From the NCBI RefSeq assembly GCF_000717915.1, contig NZ_JOCX01000042.1, positions 1 through 63,112 of the forward strand: 63,112 nucleotides of DNA. Reading direction: 5' to 3'. The translations under genes were made by a program, and so were the position numbers. Shown here in pieces: positions 26,801 to 40,139 of the stretch (positions within the stretch are counted from its first letter, which is position 1; the number at the start of each line of letters is the position of its first letter). A model generated the notes under the pieces. The model saw only the letters and a program-made list of their open reading frames with translations, was not told the DNA's origin and searched no databases. The stretch is from Streptomyces sp. NRRL S-244 (lineage in GTDB: Bacteria; Actinomycetota; Actinomycetes; Streptomycetales; Streptomycetaceae).

Positions 26801-29800
26801 GCTCGTCCGGTACTCCGACTCGTGGTTGAGGGTCTTCGTGGTGATGACGTTCGGACCGTCGTTGCGGATCAGGTAGTCGAACGCGAAGTTCGGGCTGTCG
26901 GGGTACGTGACGGCCGAACGCGTCGGCAGCCACACCTTGGCCACGCGGCCGAGCGGGTCGTAGGCCGTCGCGGTCACCTTGCCGTTGGCGTCGGTGGTCT
27001 GCACCGGCTGGGCGCGGAGGGGTTCCAGCGCCGTGGTCACCGTGTGCCCGAGCGAGTTGGTGACCACCGTCTTCGTGGGCACCTCACCGGACGCGGGGGT
27101 GAACGCGGTCTGCGTGACCTTGCCGAGGGCGTCGGCCCCGGCGCTCGGCCTGCCGTATTCGTCGTAGCAGAGCTGGTTCTTGGCCGGTCCGCAGGTGCTC
27201 GGGACCGAGTTGACCGGGCTGTAGCCGGCGCCGTCGCCGTTGATCTTCTCCGTCTGCGTCACCAGGCCCTTGGTGGGCGCGGCGCCGAAGGCGGCGTTGT
27301 CGTACAGCGTCCTGCTGTCCTCGATCACGTCGGCGGGCCGGTTCACCGGCTCGCCACAGGCGACTGCCACCGTCTCCGAACGTGCGGTCAGACTCAGCAG
27401 CCAGTTCGCCGTGTTGCGGGCGTAGGCCGTCGTCGTGCACCGCTCGTCGCCCGTCATCGACGTGTCACCGGACTCCGAGACCGAGTCCACCATCCCGTAC
27501 TCGTCGAAGTGCCGTGTCAGCTCGGTCTTGCGGTCGCCTCCGGTGACCCGGGTACGGGTCGTTTCCTTCTCGGTGCCGGTGCGGTAGGCCTCGAGAGCGG
27601 GCAGCCCGGCCCGGGCCCGGGTCGCCGTCATGGACGAGCGCCAGGGCGTCGTCGACGTGGCGGTGACCAGTTTCGCGGTGTCGTCCCCGTTGTAGGTGGC
27701 CACTTCCCGCTTCATGCCGGCGAACTGTTCCCGGTCGGTGACCGCGACGCCCTCGGAGTCCTTGACCGCCGCGCCGTCGATGCCGCGGAAGTAGCGGGAC
27801 TCCGACAGGGTCTTGGGATCGTTCGCGGCGCCGGTGCGGGTCTGCACCCGTCCGTAGCCGCGGGCGATGGAGTGGACCCGGTCCTCGGGCTTGGTGAACT
27901 CGTCGGTGCTCTTGGCCCAGGCGGCTCCGTCCAGGTAGGAGTACGAGGTCACCTTGTCCGGAGTCTCGGCGAGGTTGTCGCCCTCGATCACCCGGGTCGT
28001 CACGTACGAGTTGAACCAGTCTTCCTTGGCCGTGGAGCCTTCGAAGGCCCACTTCACCGGGTAACAGCGCGTGGTGTTGGTCGCGTCCGGCTTGGGAAGG
28101 GTGGAGGCGGTGCATTCGGGGTCGGAGTAGTCGACTCCGATGGTTCCCCCGGTCTCCGTCGTGATCTGGTAGAGGCGCAGACGGATGAACGGAGCCAGAC
28201 CGTCACCCGTCTTGTCCACCCGGTTGGCTTTCTGAACGCCCGCGAACCTCACCGGTGCGGTGGACGCCGATCCGCCGACCTTGCCGGTGCGCTGCACGGA
28301 CTCGAGCCACATGGGGGTCGAGACGCCGTCGCCTGCGGCCGGGAAGCCCTGGGTGAGGGTCCAGTTGTCGACGTCCTTGTAAGCGCCCGCGGTCAGCAGC
28401 TTCGTGGTGACGGACGTCAGACGCTTGCGGGACCAGAAGGACGGCGAGTGCTGGTCCTTGCACTCGGTCGAGCCGTCCTTGCAGAACATGTCGAACGGCG
28501 AGTCCGGCCAGTTCTTGGCGTTCGTCTCGTCGAAGGTGCCGCAGTTGTTCAGGCAGCGCTCGGAGACGTCGAACTTGACCTGGCCCATGGCCTTGGCGGT
28601 GTAGACGGTGTCGGAGCGCAGGCCGTAGTCGATGCGGTCGAGCCAGCCCCCGCGGATGTACTGCGTGGGCGTGGACTTGGCGGTCTCGGAGACGTTGCGA
28701 CCGTAGTTGTTGGTCTCGGTGTTCCAGTAGTACGCCATGGCGTTGCCACGGACGTCGACCACGTAGTCGAGCTGCCAGCGCCAGGCCTGCTGGCACCAGG
28801 CCGAGGCGAACGAGGCCTTGTAGCAGGGCTCGCCTGACTGGTTTCCGAACACCGGTACGGTCCAGGCCGAGTTGGTGGTCGGCGTCGAGGCGTCCTTCCA
28901 GCCGGGCAGGCGGTTCAGCCCGAAGAAGTACTGGGTGCCGTCGGCCGTGGTGACCTTCCAGTGCTCACCGTCATTGTCGCCGTTGTTGGCGCCGGTGAGC
29001 TTCTCGACCTTTTCCCCCGAGTCCCTGGCCGGGTGCCAGCCCTTGCCCTGCTCGAAGACCAGTTCACTGGTCTTGCCGCCCAGGGAAAGGGTGGCGTTGT
29101 CGTTGAACCAGCAGAGGTCGCCGATTTTCGTCGTGTTGGTTCCGCCGGTCTTGTCGTCGTTGCACGACTTGTAGCGGCGTTCCACGAAACCGGGCTGCCA
29201 GTCCCAGCCGTCCCCGATCCAGCCGGACTGGTTGTTCGACGCCGAGGTTCTGCCGTCCACCGACTGCGAGGAGTAGTCGAGCGACAGCTCAGGCTGCAGA
29301 CCGCCGGGAACGGACGGGACGCCCATGGCGTAGGACCAGTTGAAGGCGCCGGTCGAGCCGCCCGCGCTCCACGAGCCCGAGGGCTGGAGCGGAGTGGCCT
29401 TGTAGTCGCCGGTCGGGCCGGCGGCGCCGGCGGTCGCGGCGAGGACCATGGCGCCGCCCGATGCCGCGGCCGCGGCGGACATCGCCGTCTTGCCGGACTT
29501 GGGTGCGGTGCCCGTGGTGCCGGGGGTGCTGACCTGGGTGGACAGTTTGCCGGTGCGGGTGTCGTTCTTGGTCTGCAGCGGCTTCTGGGTCCGGCACTCC
29601 GGGCGTTCGGGAGTGGTCAGGGCGCAGGCCGGGAGTTCACCGACTTGGACGGTCCCGTGTCGGCCGGGGAGAGCGCGACGGGCAGTTTGCCCGCGGGTCC
29701 GCCCGTGGCCAGGGAAACCTCGGCGGATCCGGCCGCGGGCCAGCTCGCCTTCGGTTTCTGCTTCTTCCATGCATTTTCGCCCGCCGCGTCCGGACGCTTG

Positions 29801-29961
29801 GCGCCCCCCGCGGAAGCCTTGCTCACCGGAACTGCCTTCGGCTGATTCAGCTTTGGCCGTGCCGGGTTATTCTCCGCGGCCATTGCTGCGCCGGGCAGAA
29901 CGCCGGCGAGAACCGCGGCAGCCATGGCTGCCGAAAGTCCTCGCATGCGAATTGGTTTCAC
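23870..29961 (-). pseudogene. secreted YD-repeat (Rhs) toxin gene with nucleotidyltransferase-like tip, N-terminal frameshift
   Basis: A giant Rhs/YD-repeat protein. The body reads through about 1,900 codons with many YDxxG..-type repeats, and the core ends at LGRFISVDPLLEFEKGQS ... SDPTGR. The variable C-terminal region of about 230 residues contains GSRVTGNITGGSDIDFAV plus a downstream DHVDVS, the GSx(n)DxD and third-Asp pattern of pol-beta-type nucleotidyltransferases; it is the likely toxin. The signal peptide (MRGLSAAMAAAVLAGVLPG, then AAMA) and pro-region are encoded from about 29961 but in another frame, which stops at 29617-29619. The junction near 29630-29645 (SPADTGPSKSV / ELPACALTTPERPEC) looks like an out-of-frame internal deletion, because relatives have a longer stretch there. 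Unless this is an assembly error, no secreted full-length protein can be made. Confidence 0.7.
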
Positions 29962-30214
29962 ACCCCACCCCCACATTATCGAACTTATCGGGCTCAGGCT
30001 AACAGCGCCTTTACCTGCCCCATCGGGCGCGCCGTCGGATCGCGCCTAATTGCCGCCGACCATTGCCAACTCATGCAAATTGACCTTGTTGCCATAAAGC
30101 GGGCAAATTGCTATGGATCTCCACAGAAGGCCAGGTCGGAGCATGTGCGGATCGCCGTGCGCCCGGTAGGCTCGCGCCGAATGTCAGTCAGGCGTGAAGC
30201 GATGTGGAGTTTGC
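29962..30214. promoter_or_regulatory. divergent promoter region with direct repeats
   Basis: This 253-base spacer separates the two giant secreted genes. It is AT-rich for this genome and holds two exact GCAAATTG copies (30075-30082 and 30103-30110) plus TTGCC-N8-GGCAA between them. These are candidate regulator sites for divergent control. No promoter boxes were assigned with confidence. Confidence 0.45.
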
Positions 30215-33200
30215 ATGGGTGGCAAGAGACCCTTTCGGGGGCTGCGGGATAGGCGAGCCATTTCGGCGGCTGTTTCCCTCGCTCTCGTAGGTGGAATAAC
30301 TGCTTCCGGATTGTTCGCGTTGACGCCGTCGGTTGCCGTTGCGGCGACGTCCGATCCGGTTGTGGACGGTTCGTTGAGCGAAGAAGATTTCGCTCTGCAG
30401 AAGGCGAAGGAGACGGGCCAGCCGTACGAGCTGGTTTCGGCGCGGACCGAATCCTCGGACACATGGGCCACTCCGGCCGGAACGTGGTCGGTGAAGCGGT
30501 ACGGGACGCCTGTGCGCGTGTTGCGCGGTGGTGTGTGGGTGGCGACCGATCCGACGCTGCAGTTCGCGGCGGACGGGAAGGTCGTGTCGAAGGCCGCCAC
30601 GGTGTCGGTGTCGTTCTCCGGTGGTGGTACGGGGCCGCTGCTGACGGGTGTCAAGGACGGTCGGACGCTGTCGCTGTCGTGGCCGAAGGCGCTGCCGAAG
30701 CCGACGCTGGCGGCGAACGTGGCGACGTACGCGAACGTGCTGCCGGACGTGGACCTCCAGCACCGATGCGGCGACGCAGGCCATCACCGCGGTCAACCCG
30801 GCGGGGCAGACGGTGTTCACCAGCCCCTCGCCGCTGATGTGGGACTCCACCAAGGCGACGGCCCCCGCCGCACCGGCCGCACCGGCTTCGAAGACGCTGC
30901 TGCGGTCGGCGGCCGCAATGAGCGCGGCGAGTGCGGGGGAGACGCCCGCCGACGTGTTCACTCCGCCCGCCGGTGCGCAGGACGCGCACATGCCGACGAC
31001 GGTGGCGAACGGCACGCTCGAGATCAAGCCCGATCAGGCACTGCTGACGGGCGCGCAGACGCAGTACCCGGTCTTCATCGACCCCTCGTGGGCGTGGGGC
31101 GGCCGGCAGAACTGGACCCGGGTCTACAAGAAGTACCCGTCGAACTCGTACTGGAACAGCAAGGACGACGTCCGCGTCGGCTACGAGAACGAGACCAACG
31201 GCCTCTCGCGGTCCTTCTTCCAGCTCGACACCTCGAACATCAAGGGCGCGCAGGTCAAGAAGTCGACCCTGCGGGTGCGCAACACCTGGTCCTGGTCCTG
31301 CCAGGCCCGGCCGGTGGAGCTGTGGCACGTGGGGGCGATCTCGTCCCAGACCACGTGGTACAAGCAGCCCGCCAAGATCTCCAAGGTCGCCACGGTCAAC
31401 GAGTCCAAGGGCTGGAGCGGCGACGACTGCGCCGCGGGCAACCTTGAGTTCGACGCGACCGGGCTGGCGCAGCAGGCCGCGTCCGGCAACTGGTCCAACG
31501 TCACCATCGGCCTCTTCGCCTCCAACGAGTCGGACACGTTCGGCTGGAAGCGCTTCGACCCGAAGACCCTGACCATCGAGACCGAGTACAACAACCCGCC
31601 GGCGACTCCCTCCACCCTGGGTACCAACCCCTCCACCTCGTGCACCGACGGCGGTCTCGTCGGCGACGCCCACGTCGGGCTGTACGCGACGATCGACGAC
31701 CCGGACGGCGGCAACCTCCAGGCCGAGTTCCAGATCTTCAAGGCGGGCCAGGGAACCCCGGCCGCGACCCAGTCGATCCCGGCGAACAGGGGCCGGGTCG
31801 CGACCTGGCTCGTTCCCGACGTGAACCTGCCGGGCGGCGACTACACCTGGAAGGTCCGCGCGAAGGACCAGGACAACGCGTACTCCGGCTGGTCGGCCAC
31901 CTGCAAGTTCTCCGTGGACCGCGCTCGCCCCAGCAAGCCGCCGGTCATCAGCTCCCCGCAGTTCCCCAACGGCAAGGACGGCTGGCCCGCGACCACCGGC
32001 AAGGCCCGTACACCGGGCAGCTTCACCTTCGGTGCCAACGGCGTGACCGACGCCAAGGAGATCCTCTACTACACGGACTCCGAGCCGGGCCCGCGCTCCG
32101 TCGCCCCCGGTGGGACCGTCACCCTCACGCCCCCCGGATCCGGCCCCCGTGTCGTCTACGCGTACAGCGTGGACAAGGCCGGCAACCGGTCCGACACCAC
32201 CGCGTACCTCTACTACGCGGCCCGCACCCAGGACCGTGACGGCCCGGGTGATCTGAACGGCGACGGCAACCGCGACATCTGGACCACCGACACCCAGGGC
32301 GCGCTGCTGACGTACGCGGGCCAGGGCAACGGCAAGTTCGCCGCCGCCACCAACGGCGGGCGCAGCTTCCAGGGCGCGCAGATCCAGCCGAGCGGTGACT
32401 GGGGCACGGACGGGTACAACGACCTCGTCTCGCTCCAATACAACGAGGCGGACAAGAAGAACAAGCTGTGGACCTACCCGAACAACGGGCAGGGTGTGAT
32501 CGCCAACCGGCCGACCGAGCTCCAGGTCTCCTGCCCGGTCAAGAACCCGGATCTCGGCTGTGACTTCGGTGACGACTGGAGCGGTGACGACCACTGGTAC
32601 AACGCCGAGCAGATCGTCGCCGCCGGTGACCTCAACGGCGACAACGTCCCCGACCTGCTGGTCAAGCAGGGCAAGCAGCTGTGGGCGTACTACGGCAACC
32701 GTGCGCAGAAGACCCTCGACAACGACGGCGGCCCGGTCCTGGTCGGCAACGGCGACTGGGACAGGTTCACCGTCATCGCCCCCGGCGACCTCAACGGTGA
32801 CGCCATCCCCGACCTGTGGCTGCGCGACAACGCCACCGGCGACCTGTTCCGTACGTACGGAAGCAAGGGCGTCAACGGCCGACTCGACCCCACCACCTGG
32901 GGCAACGCCGCCGGTCGGGCGAAGATCGCCTCCGGCCTCGGTCAGGTGGCCTACCCGTCCATCGGCTCCGTCGGTGACGTCACCGGCGACAATCTGCCCG
33001 ACCTGTGGGTCTCCGACACCAACCGCCAGCTCGCCACGTTCACCGGCACCGGCACCGCCTCACCTCTGAACGTCACCGGCATCAGCCAGACTCCGGCCTT
33101 CTTCGGCAACCTCAACTCGCCGACTGCGCAGTGGAAGCTGACCGGCCAGAGCGGCAACACCACCCCGAGTGCCGTCGGCAACTACCCGGCGACCGCGGCC

Positions 33201-34181
33201 GGCATCACCTGGCCGTCCGCGACGGTGGGCGGCCGCAGCACCCCGTACGCGGCCTTCAACGGCACCGCGTCCTCGATCGCCACCAGCGGCTCGGTGATCG
33301 ACACCCGCAAGAGCTTCACCATCAGCACCTGGGCGAAGGTTTCCGGCAGCGGCGCGCTCGTCCTCAGCCAGGACAACACCCGCAACAGTGCCTTCACCCT
33401 CTACGCCGACCCTGCCACCAAGCAGTGGCGTTTCGCCCTGGCCAAGGGTGACGTCGACGGCTGGGCGTACGACTGGTCGGACGCGGGTGTCAACGACTCG
33501 GCCAAGTTCTACCCGGACGCGTGGACCCAGCTGACCGCGGTCTACAACGCCGACACCGCCCTGATGAGCCTCTACGTCAACGGCACTCTCGCCGCGACGG
33601 GCCACCACCCGGCCTCCACCAGCCCCGCCCCCAGCGGCTCGCTCGTGCTCGGCCGGTACAAGGTCAACGGAGCCCCGGACCACTTCGGCGGCTTCACCGG
33701 TGGCGTCAGCAACCTCGCCGTCTACCCCTATGCGGCGCCCCTGACCGCCCCCGGCGCCATGGGCCCGATGTCCCTGGCGGCCAAGCCGAGCCACTGCCTG
33801 GACAACGACAACGGCCGCACCACGGACGGGAACAGGATCCAGGCCTGGGACTGCAACATGATCAACGGCGGTGACGCGCAGAAGTTCGAGATCCGGGCCG
33901 ACGGCACCATCCGGATCGCGGGCAAGTGCATCGACCCCGCCTACGCCGGCACCACCAACGGCACGCTCATCTGGCTCTACCCCTGCAACGGCAGCTACGG
34001 CCAGCAGTTCCTGCCCCACGCCGACGGCACGATCTACCACCCCCGGTCGGGCCGCTGCCTGGACACCAGCAACATGAACACCGGCACGCAGCTCTACCTG
34101 TGGGACTGCAACGCCACCACCCCCCAGCGCTGGACCATTCCGACGCTGAACACCGCTCCGCTGCCCGTACCCCTGTGGTGA
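30215..34181 (+). pseudogene. secreted DNRLRE / FG-GAP / LamG / ricin-B lectin protein, frameshifted
   Basis: Modular exported protein. The ATG at 30215 (GGAG five bases upstream) begins a signal peptide ([18 protein letters not shown]). About 180 codons reach VLPDVDLQ near 30760, where the frame breaks. The rest continues in another frame: a DNRLRE-type beta domain ([25 protein letters not shown]), fibronectin-like linker, four FG-GAP/VCBS calcium-type repeats ([44 protein letters not shown]), a LamG-type jelly roll ([10 protein letters not shown]) and a C-terminal ricin-type beta-trefoil (CLD..., QxW-like). It probably bound cell-surface carbohydrate. Relatives keep a longer segment at the break, so an out-of-frame deletion is likely. 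It may accompany the Rhs protein as an adhesin; that is inference. Confidence 0.7.
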
Positions 34182-34203
34182 TGCGCGGCATGCACTGAGC
34201 ACC

Positions 34204-34238
34204 TGACCGCCCCGGCGCCCGAAGCGCCGGGGCGGTCA
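34204..34238 (+). terminator. perfect 15-bp hairpin
   Basis: TGACCGCCCCGGCGC pairs fully with GCGCCGGGGCGGTCA around CCGAA, 22 bases after the stop of the lectin-type gene. It is a typical GC-rich Streptomyces terminator with no strong U-tract. Confidence 0.85.
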
Positions 34239-34293
34239 CTCATAGGCCCCGTTCGGCGGGCGTACGGGGGCGGATCCGGGGAAGGTGGTGCTC

Positions 34294-34518
34294 ATGGTGC
34301 GAAACGCAGAGATGACGGAGCCGCCCCTGCCCGGGCCGGATCCCGTGCCGCCCGGGCCCGGGCCCGGGCCGAACCCCTTCCCGGACCCCGAGCCGATTCC
34401 GCAGCCCGTGCCGCCCGTACCGGGGCCGGTGCCCGAGCCCGATCCGATTCCTCCGCCGCCCGGGCCCGCGCCGATCCCGCAGCCCGGGCCGCTGAGCAGG
34501 GAGCCGGACGCGCCCTAG
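34294..34518 (+). CDS. small proline-rich protein
   Basis: 74 codons; about 40 percent proline in PxPxP runs after the start MRN-like segment MVRNAEMTEPPLPGPDPV, with no signal peptide or membrane segment. The ATG at 34294 has GGGAAGG-type sequence upstream. The stop overlaps the convergent gnd stop by 4 bases. Similar tiny Pro-rich products occur in Streptomyces, but this could also be a non-coding GC-rich frame. Function unknown. Confidence 0.4.
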   Translation: MVRNAEMTEPPLPGPDPVPPGPGPGPNPFPDPEPIPQPVPPVPGPVPEPDPIPPPPGPAPIPQPGPLSREPDAP

Positions 34519-35957
34519 GCGGTACGGACCTCGGAGCGGTCGCCGCTCCAGAGGGTGTGGAACGAGCCCTCGCGGTCGGTGCGCCGGTAGGTGTGCGCCC
34601 CGAAGAAGTCCCGCTGGCCCTGGGTGAGGGCCGCCGGGAGCCGCTCCGCGCGCAGCGCGTCGTAGTACGCGAGGGAGGCGGCGAAGGCGGGCACCGGGAT
34701 GCCCTGGGACACGGCAGCCACCAGGACGGCCCGCCAGTCCTCCTGGGCAGCGCCGATCTCCTGCGCGAAGCCCGGGTCCGCCAGCAGGCTCGGCAGGTCC
34801 GGCTGCGCGTCGTACGCCGTACGGATCCGGTCCAGGAACGCCGCCCGGATGATGCAGCCGCCCCGCCACAGCGAGGACACCGCGCCCAGGTCCACGCCCC
34901 AGCCGTACTCCTCGCTGCCCGCCTGGATCTGGTGGAAGCCTTGCGTGTACGAGACGATCTTCGAGGCGTACAGGGCCTGCTCCACCTGGGCGGCGAAGGC
35001 GTCCGCCGCCTCCGCCGACAGCGGCGCGGCCGCCGGGCCGGCCAGTCCCCGGGCGGCCGTACGCAGGTCCGCGTGGCCCGAAACCGCACGGGCGAAGACC
35101 GCCTCCGCGATCCCCGACACCGGAACGCCCAGGTCCAGCGCGATCTGCACGGTCCAGCGGCCGGTGCCCTTCTGCTCGGCCGCGTCGGCGACGATGTCGA
35201 CGAACGGGCGGCCGGTCTCGGCGTCCGTGTGGGCGAGCACCTCCGCCGTGATCTCGATCAGGTACGAGTCCAGCCGGCCCTGGTTCCAGGCCCGGAAGGT
35301 CTCCGCGATCCGCGCGGGGGAGTAGCCGGCGACGTCGCGCAGCAGGTGGTAGGCCTCGGCGATGAGCTGCATGTCGGCGTACTCGATGCCGTTGTGCACC
35401 ATCTTGACGAAGTGTCCGGCGCCGTCGGGGCCGACGTGCGAGACGCAGGGCGTGCCGTCCTTGGCCTTCGCCGAGATCTTCTCCAGCATCGGACCGAGCG
35501 ACGCGTACGACTCGGCGGAGCCGCCCGGCATGATGCTCGGGCCGAGCAGCGCACCCTCCTCGCCGCCCGAGATGCCCGCGCCCACGAAGTGGATGCCCTG
35601 CTCGCGCAGCTCCTTCTCGCGCCGCCGGGTGTCCTCGAAGTGGGCGTTGCCGCCGTCGATGATGACGTCGCCCGGCTCCAGCAGCGGGGCGAACTCGTGG
35701 ATCACGGCATCGGTCGGCTCACCGGCCTTCACCATGATGATCAGACGGCGCGGCCGCTCCAGCGCGTCGACGAACTCCTTCGCGGACTCGGTGGCGACGA
35801 AGGTCCCCTCGTGACCGAACTCCTCCACCAGGGCGGTGGTCTTCGCGGCCGTGCGGTTGTGGACGGCGACGGTGTAGCCGTTGCGGGCGAAGTTCCGGGC
35901 GAGGTTGCTCCCCATCACCGCGAGCCCGGTGACGCCGATCTGGGCCGTGCTGCTCAT
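34515..35957 (-). CDS. gnd: 6-phosphogluconate dehydrogenase (decarboxylating)
   Basis: 480-aa pentose-phosphate enzyme oxidising 6-phosphogluconate to ribulose 5-phosphate and CO2 with NADP. It shows the N-terminal Rossmann motif GLAVMGSNLARNFA with the HNRT tail, the substrate-site signature GISGGEEGALLGPSIMPGG, HFVKMVHNGIEY, and the C-terminal helical domain with GTGRWT. Length matches the long (E. coli-type) enzyme. The ATG at 35957 has AGGAG seven bases upstream. It stands alone, convergent with the short Pro-rich frame and divergent from the Rpf-type gene. Confidence 0.96.
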   Translation of the reverse strand: MSSTAQIGVTGLAVMGSNLARNFARNGYTVAVHNRTAAKTTALVEEFGHEGTFVATESAKEFVDALERPRRLIIMVKAGEPTDAVIHEFAPLLEPGDVIIDGGNAHFEDTRRREKELREQGIHFVGAGISGGEEGALLGPSIMPGGSAESYASLGPMLEKISAKAKDGTPCVSHVGPDGAGHFVKMVHNGIEYADMQLIAEAYHLLRDVAGYSPARIAETFRAWNQGRLDSYLIEITAEVLAHTDAETGRPFVDIVADAAEQKGTGRWTVQIALDLGVPVSGIAEAVFARAVSGHADLRTAARGLAGPAAAPLSAEAADAFAAQVEQALYASKIVSYTQGFHQIQAGSEEYGWGVDLGAVSSLWRGGCIIRAAFLDRIRTAYDAQPDLPSLLADPGFAQEIGAAQEDWRAVLVAAVSQGIPVPAFAASLAYYDALRAERLPAALTQGQRDFFGAHTYRRTDREGSFHTLWSGDRSEVRTA

Positions 35958-36106
35958 GCATGCGCTCCTGAGTGCTTCGATGTGCGGGTGGGAGCGACGC
36001 TACAGGGGCGGGCGCGCCGCGAGCCGTCCCGCCATGCGAATCAATGTCAACTTCCGTGAACATGCGCCCTGTTGCGCCCCTTGTCATGCCCTGAGCGCGC
36101 CGTTAG

Positions 36107-38299
<2,193 letters not shown>

Positions 38300-38557
38300 G
38301 ATTTCCACAATGCCCGACCCCAGCGGCCTATTCCTCCCCCTACAGGTGGTCACCAGTGGTACCCGAGGCATACTCCAGAAGGAGTACAGGACCCGCGGCG
38401 GCCCCCGCCGGGCCCTGCCCAGAGCGACGGCCCCGTCGCGGTGCGTGAGATGCCGGGCGACGGGTTTGGTTCCGGGCGCGTCGGATCCGTACAGTGGCGG
38501 TTTTGGGGACTTCCGCAGAGGCGGACGCGGACGAGTGAGCAAGGAACGGCAGCGGCC

Positions 38558-40051
38558 ATGACGGTGACCGAAGACAACCACGTGAGCGCGGACGACCACG
38601 TCTACGGGCCGGGCATCGACCCCGAGCGGCTGGCGCTCTGCCTCAGCGTGCTCGAGGAACTCGACAAGATCGACGTCGACCACCCCGACGCCATCACCGT
38701 ACGCCGCGCCACCGCCGGCCTCTACCGCACGGTCAAGCAGCGCCGCCGCCAGGAGCGCCGCGCCGCCAAGACCGCCAACGACAAGGCCGTCACCGAGGCG
38801 ACCGCGACCGGCTCCGCCGAGCGCATCGACGACGAGACCGAGGGCATCCTCCCGTCCTCGGTCACGGAGGCCGGCCGGATCGCCGGAATACTCCAGCGCC
38901 CGCGCTCCTGCTACATCTGCAAGACGCGGTACGTCGAGGTCGACTACTTCTACCACCAGCTCTGCCAGCCGTGCGCCGGCCACAACCGTGCCAAGCGCGA
39001 GGCCCGCGCCGACCTCGCCGGCAAGCGCGCGCTGCTCACCGGCGGCCGGGCCAAGATCGGCATGTACATCGCGCTGCGGCTGCTGCGCGACGGCGCCCAC
39101 ACGACGATCACCACCCGCTTCCCCAAGGACGCCATCCGCCGCTTCAAGGCGATGGAGGACTCGGCGGAGTGGATGCACCGCCTGGAGGTCGTCGGACTCG
39201 ACCTGCGCGATCCGGGCCAGGCCGTGGCGCTCGCCGACCAGATCGCCGAGGCCGGTCCGCTCGACATCCTGATCAACAACGCGACGCAGACCGTGCGCCG
39301 CCTGCCCAGCGCGTACGCCGCGCTGGTCGAGGGGGAGAGCGCGCCGCTGCCGGCCGGCGAGCTCCCCGCCCACCACGTCATCGGCGCGTTCAACTCCGGT
39401 GCGGTCGACGGCCTGGCGGCGCTGCCCGTCGGCGTCAGCGGGCTCGACGCGCAGAAGGTCGCCGACCTCGCCCTGGTCGCGGGCAACGCCAGCATCGAAC
39501 GGCACCTCGACGGCACCGCCATCGACGCCGGCGGCCTGCTGCCCGACGTCGTCGACACGAACACCTGGGTGCAGACCATCGACCAGATCTCCCCGGTGGA
39601 GCTGCTGGAAACCCAGCTGTGCAACTACACGTCGCCGTTCATCCTGATCAGCGCGCTCCGGCCGGCGATGGCCGAGGCCGCCCGCAGGGCGTCCAGCGGG
39701 CGTGCCTACGTGGTCAACGTCTCGGCGATGGAGGGCGTGTTCAGCCGCGGCTACAAGGGTGCGGGGCACCCGAACACCAACGCCGCCAAGGCCGCGATGA
39801 ACATGGTGACGCGGACCAGCGGCCAGGAGATGTTCGAGACCGACCGCATCCTCATGACCTCGGTCGACACCGGCTGGATCACCGACGAGCGCCCGCACTT
39901 CGACAAGCTGCGCCTGGCCGAGGAGGGCTTCCACGCCCCCCTCGACCTGGTCGACGGCGCGGCCCGGGTCTACGACCCCGTCGTGCGCGGCGAGGCCGGC
40001 GAGGACCTGTACGGCGTCTTCCTCAAGGACTACGCGCCCGCCAACTGGTAG
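38558..40051 (+). CDS. SDR-family oxidoreductase with N-terminal zinc-finger region
   Basis: 497 aa. The N-terminal about 150 residues include a charged helix (VKQRRRQERRAAKTAND) and a CxxC...CxxC zinc-binding element (CYICKTRY ... LCQPCAGHN). A short-chain dehydrogenase domain follows: RALLTGGRAKIGMYIA (nucleotide binding), LDILINNATQTV, catalytic Ser in VNVSAMEG and Lys in NTNAAKAAMNMV. The usual catalytic Tyr is not at the YxxxK position (N..AAK), so activity may differ. A large insertion (about 255-345) separates the Rossmann strands. ATG 38558 follows AAGGAA at rather long distance. Function is unknown; redox chemistry on an unidentified substrate is likely. Confidence 0.8.
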   Translation: MTVTEDNHVSADDHVYGPGIDPERLALCLSVLEELDKIDVDHPDAITVRRATAGLYRTVKQRRRQERRAAKTANDKAVTEATATGSAERIDDETEGILPSSVTEAGRIAGILQRPRSCYICKTRYVEVDYFYHQLCQPCAGHNRAKREARADLAGKRALLTGGRAKIGMYIALRLLRDGAHTTITTRFPKDAIRRFKAMEDSAEWMHRLEVVGLDLRDPGQAVALADQIAEAGPLDILINNATQTVRRLPSAYAALVEGESAPLPAGELPAHHVIGAFNSGAVDGLAALPVGVSGLDAQKVADLALVAGNASIERHLDGTAIDAGGLLPDVVDTNTWVQTIDQISPVELLETQLCNYTSPFILISALRPAMAEAARRASSGRAYVVNVSAMEGVFSRGYKGAGHPNTNAAKAAMNMVTRTSGQEMFETDRILMTSVDTGWITDERPHFDKLRLAEEGFHAPLDLVDGAARVYDPVVRGEAGEDLYGVFLKDYAPANW

Positions 40052-40098
40052 GCCTTCCGTCGGCAGGCCGGTCGCGGACCGGTCCGCCGCCGCGGCCG

Positions 40099-40133
40099 CG
40101 TGCCCCGGTCCCCCTCGAAGGGGCCGGGGCACG
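40099..40133. terminator. bidirectional hairpin between convergent genes
   Basis: CGTGCCCCGG pairs with CCGGGGCACG, with an inner CCCC/GGGG extension around TCGA, between the stops of the SDR gene (+) and the HD-domain gene (-). Confidence 0.8.
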
Positions 40134-40139
40134 GCCGTG

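Noticed and set aside
24827..28837. A 1,336-codon open frame antisense to the Rhs gene
   Set aside because: It is a GC-skew shadow: repetitive Val/Gly/Arg composition, no domain, and it lies fully opposite an Rhs body with clear YD-repeat sequence.
34240..34869. A 209-codon minus-strand frame before gnd
   Set aside because: It overlaps the gnd C-terminus in another frame and has shadow composition.
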